In this document: positions 59,657-64,000 of the stretch, piece by piece
Layout: each line of letters opens with the position of its first letter
Numbering within the stretch: position 1 is the first letter of the stretch
Assembly: GCA_013396995.1 (NCBI GenBank)
Contig: VWZP01007940.1
Coordinates: 853,431-917,430, forward strand
Length of the DNA stretch: 64,000 nt
Origin: Dicaeum eximium
Lineage: Eukaryota; Chordata; Aves; Passeriformes; Dicaeidae
Reading direction: 5' to 3'
Made by a program: the position numbers and the translations under genes
Notes under the pieces: generated by a model
Database searches by the model: none
What the model was told of the DNA's origin: nothing
What the model saw: only the letters and a program-made list of their open reading frames with translations

Positions 59657-62600
59657 GTTTTCAGGTTTTTCTGCTGGTTCACAATTTTAAGTGGCACCTG
59701 CCCTACTGGAAAATTTTTGAAAGGAATTTTAAGAGTTGTTAAAAAAAGAAGGTTATTTAAAACATGAAAGAGGGAGCATGTTAATTTAATTCAATCGTCC
59801 TGGCAAGGATAAAAAACACTATCACTCTTATGCTATGATAAATAGAGCAAAGATTTAAGTTAGTTTAGACTACAGAGCTCAGAAGATTTACTAATTAACA
59901 TCTACAGGGACAGCAAGCCGTGGCTGCAAAAGAGAAACTTGCCTTTTTTTGATCAGGGAAAAAGTATTTCAACATGTTTCTAGGTATCACTGAACACCTC
60001 GTGACATCTTGCTAGGCCTACAGCAAAATAAGCAACAACAATATGTTTGAAATAGTTGTCTCTGATTTCTGGGTTCGGCAGCTTTTAAACATCAAAGAGC
60101 TGCACAAACTTAAAGATGATAATGTGAAAGAAAGCGCACGTTAGTATTTAATTACATTAAATTGATTAGGAGGAAGCAAGCTCTTGATTGGGAGCACATT
60201 AACTTCTGTCCGTGCAGCATACGAGCCAGTTTGTGAGTGAATACACCTTTTAAAAACACGATAAAGGTAATGATGAAAACTAACTCAAAAGAATGCGAGC
60301 CAAGGACTACACAGCTATTTCACTCACTTGTTCAGTTTGGCAAAGAAAGACATTTCTCAGGTCTTTGAGAGGTAAAAGAAATGCATCCAGTCACAGTAAG
60401 GAGAAATAAAGTATTCCTCGCTATCACGGACATGAGCTGGAGCTGTTTTCCATTCTTTCCATCTGGTCATGAAAATTGCTTCTGAAAAAAAATCTTCTTT
60501 TGACTAAAATAGATACCTAAGTTGTGGCTTCAACATATGCACAAATCGTTTCATTAAACATACAATTTCATGTGCAAAATATATATTATATATGGAAACC
60601 AATTTTTTACATATTTGTAGCATTTCACAGATTCAGTCAGAAATGTAGCATTGTTCAATATTTAAAATACAGCACTTCTGCTAAAAGCACATGCAGGCCT
60701 GGTATTAGAGATATGGTACACTTAATGAACCTGGGCAAAAAATATATGCTTTGTTAGCCACAGTTTTTAAAGCTATTAAATAGCTGAGTAAATACTTTAC
60801 TTTTTAAAGTATATATATTCCTTGGGGGGATATTGTAAGGTTGCATTTTCTTTAATGACTGCACAGGGAAGAAGCAGAACAACATAAGTACATGATTGAT
60901 TATTTTAGTCTTTTCTTCTGAATATAGCTTGGTCTTTGCATTACTTGATATTAATTATTCTGGTTGTGATTTCAGTGAACAACTGATACTTTCCAGATTT
61001 ACTATTACTCAAGAATAGTGTGCCCAATGTTCAAGATGAAATATAAAATGTATAACACTTTCTGAAATGGATTTTGCATCTCAAGAAACCTCAGGTTGAC
61101 TGATGAAGAAAAAATGTCACCATGTTCCATTGAATCTGTGAGACTAGGAAATGCAGACATTTATGTGCTGGTATCTCTCTTAAGAGTCCAGTAAAGAAAC
61201 TTTAGGACCAGTCTTTAAAACCTCAAAGTGGAAGCAACTCATCTTATTATTTTTATGTTATGATTTGTTATATAAGGACAAGAATAATCTTTATCACTTA
61301 GTTCCTTACTTGGCATAACATTACTTTTTGGACCGATCAAACACCTCAGGCTTCATCTTGGTGTTTAATCAGTTTCAGCAGCTGTTCATAGCTTCAAATA
61401 CTACAGAGCAATAAAATTTAATTGCTTAATTAAACTCAAACCACAGTTCTCTTTTTAACAGGCAGAGGCCTGCCTAGATTTTGGATACTCAAAGACAATC
61501 AGAGAGCAAAAATGACATTGCTCTTCTCTCAAGGATGGTTGATCTAGGAGTTTTATGTAGGTGCAAAGAAAAGCCAAAGGCCTCTTTTGAGAAACAGTTA
61601 GGAACCTTCTTTCCCATTTTTTAACTTATTTTTTATCAGCTGCTGTACAGACAAGTGCACATAAATTAATTGATCAGTATGCATAAATGGGAAAACCGAC
61701 CAGTGCACATAAGTTAATTGAAAAACTTGGAGACAGATCTTTGAACAGAGTGCACTGACTTGTTGAGTTTGATTTATCCTAGTCAAAATTCTGACTCAAT
61801 GGGGCTTTTTAATTTCATTTTCTCCCTCTGATATTCAATGTAGGCTGTTCCAATAAGCAGGCACAAACATGCACTGAAGTGGGGTGACCACTTTAGCTAT
61901 CAAATTGGAAGAAATAAGCAAATTTTGTCTAATTTTGTACTAATGTAAATGAACCATGTTTAAATCTGCTACCTTTCTTTGAGAACTTCTCTCTTACTTC
62001 TTGCTCTTATTTATGAACTCTTTTAAAAAGTTTTTGTATTTGCAGGAATCCTGCCTTTTATTTAATATCAAAACCTAGTAATACTATTAGTATAATACGT
62101 CAGATTTGGTTTGCAATTTTAGTATTTGAAATTATTTTGTCCTCTATATACTACAATTAAATAATTACAGTTTGTGATACAACCGATTTGAGCATGGAGA
62201 AAGTATCAGAAGGGAAAGAAATTGCACTTAAGAAGCATGACATTAACCTAAATAATATTGTATAGAAAATTTATATGGTGAATTTGTTAGCCAACTTCCC
62301 AATTACCATAAATCAGTATGATTTGGTTTATTTCATTGCCAAGTTCAGTAATACTTTACAATCTGGTGAGGTTCTATGTATCTGAGGATGCAATTGTCTA
62401 AAATATGTCTAAGACCTTAATTTAAAGTCTTTAAAAATATGTTCTCAAATTATTGAGCATGTCTACATGAGATTTCTTTGACACAGAGAAAACTGGAAAT
62501 ACCTACAGAATTATTAAGGTCCAAAAAGTCAGCACTAGGTTTTGAATATGCTTTGGTTTTGTTTTAATATATTAAAATTCTCAGGGTTTGTGGAAAATAT

Positions 62601-64000
62601 TTACCTTTTTTTTCCTTAATTCTGTTAAATGTCTATGGATATAAATAGCACTTAAACACACATGCACAGGTAAATAATTCCAAATAATTCTTCACAAAGC
62701 AATAGATTTTGATATTTGATCTTTATATCTTGGAAATATATTTCATACTTTTTAAAAGATGCCCAAAATAACAAAACATAAATTTTTTATTATTAAGCTA
62801 TCATTTATTGACAACTCCCCTTCATGAAGTGTTCTTCATCCTGCTGGTGCTTCAGTTTGGTAACAAAGGTAATCAGAATACACCTTGAGTTGAAGAGGCC
62901 ACTAATTTGATACTAAAGCATGAAAAACCCCTCCCCAAAAAGACAAAAACCTAGACGAAGAACAGCTTTCTGTGGTCATCAGTGGTCCATGTCCAGCAAC
63001 TTATAAATCCATAACTTCATAACACAAAGTTTCAGATAGAATTTTCCCAAATAGATTTATCTTTTATTAATGTTACCACTGTCTTTTTCATATGTGATAC
63101 TTCCACCATGTTTTGTACAAAATGTTCAACTCCTTTCAGATGATCTCTGATATTTTAACTCTAGGATGTTCTCTGAATTCTTTATAGCCTTAAAGGTATT
63201 ACAATTTTAAATTACTGCTTGTAAATTTTATTACTTCTGAAAAGTAGCAATAGGTTTGACAAATATTTCACTAATATTGAATTGTTAGTAACTACAGCTT
63301 CATTTTGACTGTCTTACATTTCACAGAGTAGCTGTAATCAAAGGCATCCATGAGTAGCAAACTACATATATATTTATACACACTAGAATTACTGTGTTCC
63401 ACCCCCCAAATATAACAATCTGGAGCTGTATCTCCTATAAAGACAGAAAATAAGAGAGTTATGTTGGATACTGTATTCATTTCTCCATTCAGGCACGAAG
63501 TGCCACAAATGTATGTTCATAATCTTATGTAGTCTCCTGAAATGCACTTCAGTGATACTCAGGAGCCCTGTACAGGAGTAAGAAAGAAGCAGCAGTTCAA
63601 ACTACATACCATGCAGTAAGGGAGGGTGTCATGTAACTGTGCTTGTTTCTCATTTTAAGAACTTGAAATTCTCTGAAAAGGCTGTTGCAAGGAAACACAG
63701 AATCTTTTAGGGCTGCCAAAGTATCACAGTATAGGGACTTAGAGGAAGAAAGAAAACCACATTTCTTATTTAACAGGGTTGGTAAGAATATGACTTCCAT
63801 CCTGCAAGAATGTGGACATCCTACAGTCTATTTTCAGCATGAATTGAAATGGGCATAAAATTAATAAGTGAAATGTGAAAAGAATCCACTCAAAAACACT
63901 AAAACATCTAAAACATCTATAAATACACTACAGGGCTACAGACTGCAGTAGGGTAACTAATAGTCTCTAAAAGTTACACCAAAATAGGATGGGTGATATA
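59657..64000. other. AT-rich right end of the window, no gene
   Basis: No CR1, LTR or coding exon is recognised. The segment 59,990-60,480 keeps several CpG sites and homeodomain-type ATTA motifs and reads like evenly mixed unique sequence. A 20-base direct repeat (agtgcacataa(a/g)ttaattga) lies at 61,654-61,673 and 61,702-61,721. Frames are all under 78 codons and lack domains. Confidence 0.5.

Noticed and set aside
63675..63740. Sequence resembling an inverted CR1 tip (cacagaatcttttagg)
   Set aside because: Only about 16 bases fit and the next CR1 block is absent.
1..64000. CRISPR arrays, operons, tRNA or rRNA genes, prophage or toxin-antitoxin systems
   Set aside because: No regularly spaced repeats with unique spacers, no cloverleaf or rRNA-like sequence and no compact gene runs were seen. 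The window is vertebrate noncoding DNA.

Overview
This window looks like vertebrate nuclear DNA, almost certainly bird and perhaps passerine. The clearest evidence is a set of CR1 LINE fragments of avian type on both strands, several with the CR1-like 3' ending (a segment resembling 'aaggtcttttccaacc' followed by 'gattctatg'-type octamers). The rest is AT-rich DNA with dispersed GC-rich LTR-like elements, many microsatellites and one short run of N. I find no convincing protein-coding exon, RNA gene, operon, CRISPR array or prokaryotic feature. Every open reading frame of about 60 to 146 codons is explained by a simple repeat, a decayed CR1, a GC-rich repeat, or chance in AT-rich DNA. The window is best read as intergenic or long-intron sequence.

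Layout. From 1 to 10,050 the DNA is mostly AT-rich and featureless, with a nested palindrome (2,411-2,475), a possible old CR1 trace (3,790-3,990), a CCAAA repeat (4,851-4,952), GC-rich LTR-like copy A (5,206-5,927) and an LTR-end-like stretch (7,240-7,425). From 10,051 to 13,345 there is a three-phase pentanucleotide array fused to a minus-strand CR1 tail, then a CR1 of about 2 kb on the plus strand. From 18,785 to 26,825 is the densest mobile-element zone. It holds a minus CR1 end, a CpG-rich composite (19,790-21,385) containing copy B of the 5.2 kb element, more CR1 pieces including a tail-to-tail pair (23,085-24,150), and a roughly 1.2 kb LTR-like repeat with a CR1 end nested inside it. 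From 26.8 to 64 kb the window is mostly unique AT-rich sequence, with a possible LTR (35,745-36,565), CR1 copies at 39.4, 42.3 and 49.7 kb, a 96-base pure purine tract (44,554-44,649), homopolymers and the assembly gap (55,715-55,744).

The most notable signal is that copies A and B, about 15.4 kb apart, share a 129-base block that is 100% identical and keeps all of its roughly 12 CpG sites, although the sequence around it is clearly diverged. I see no genes acting together and no convincing new biological system. Family names other than CR1 rest on recognition without a database search and are marked as such.
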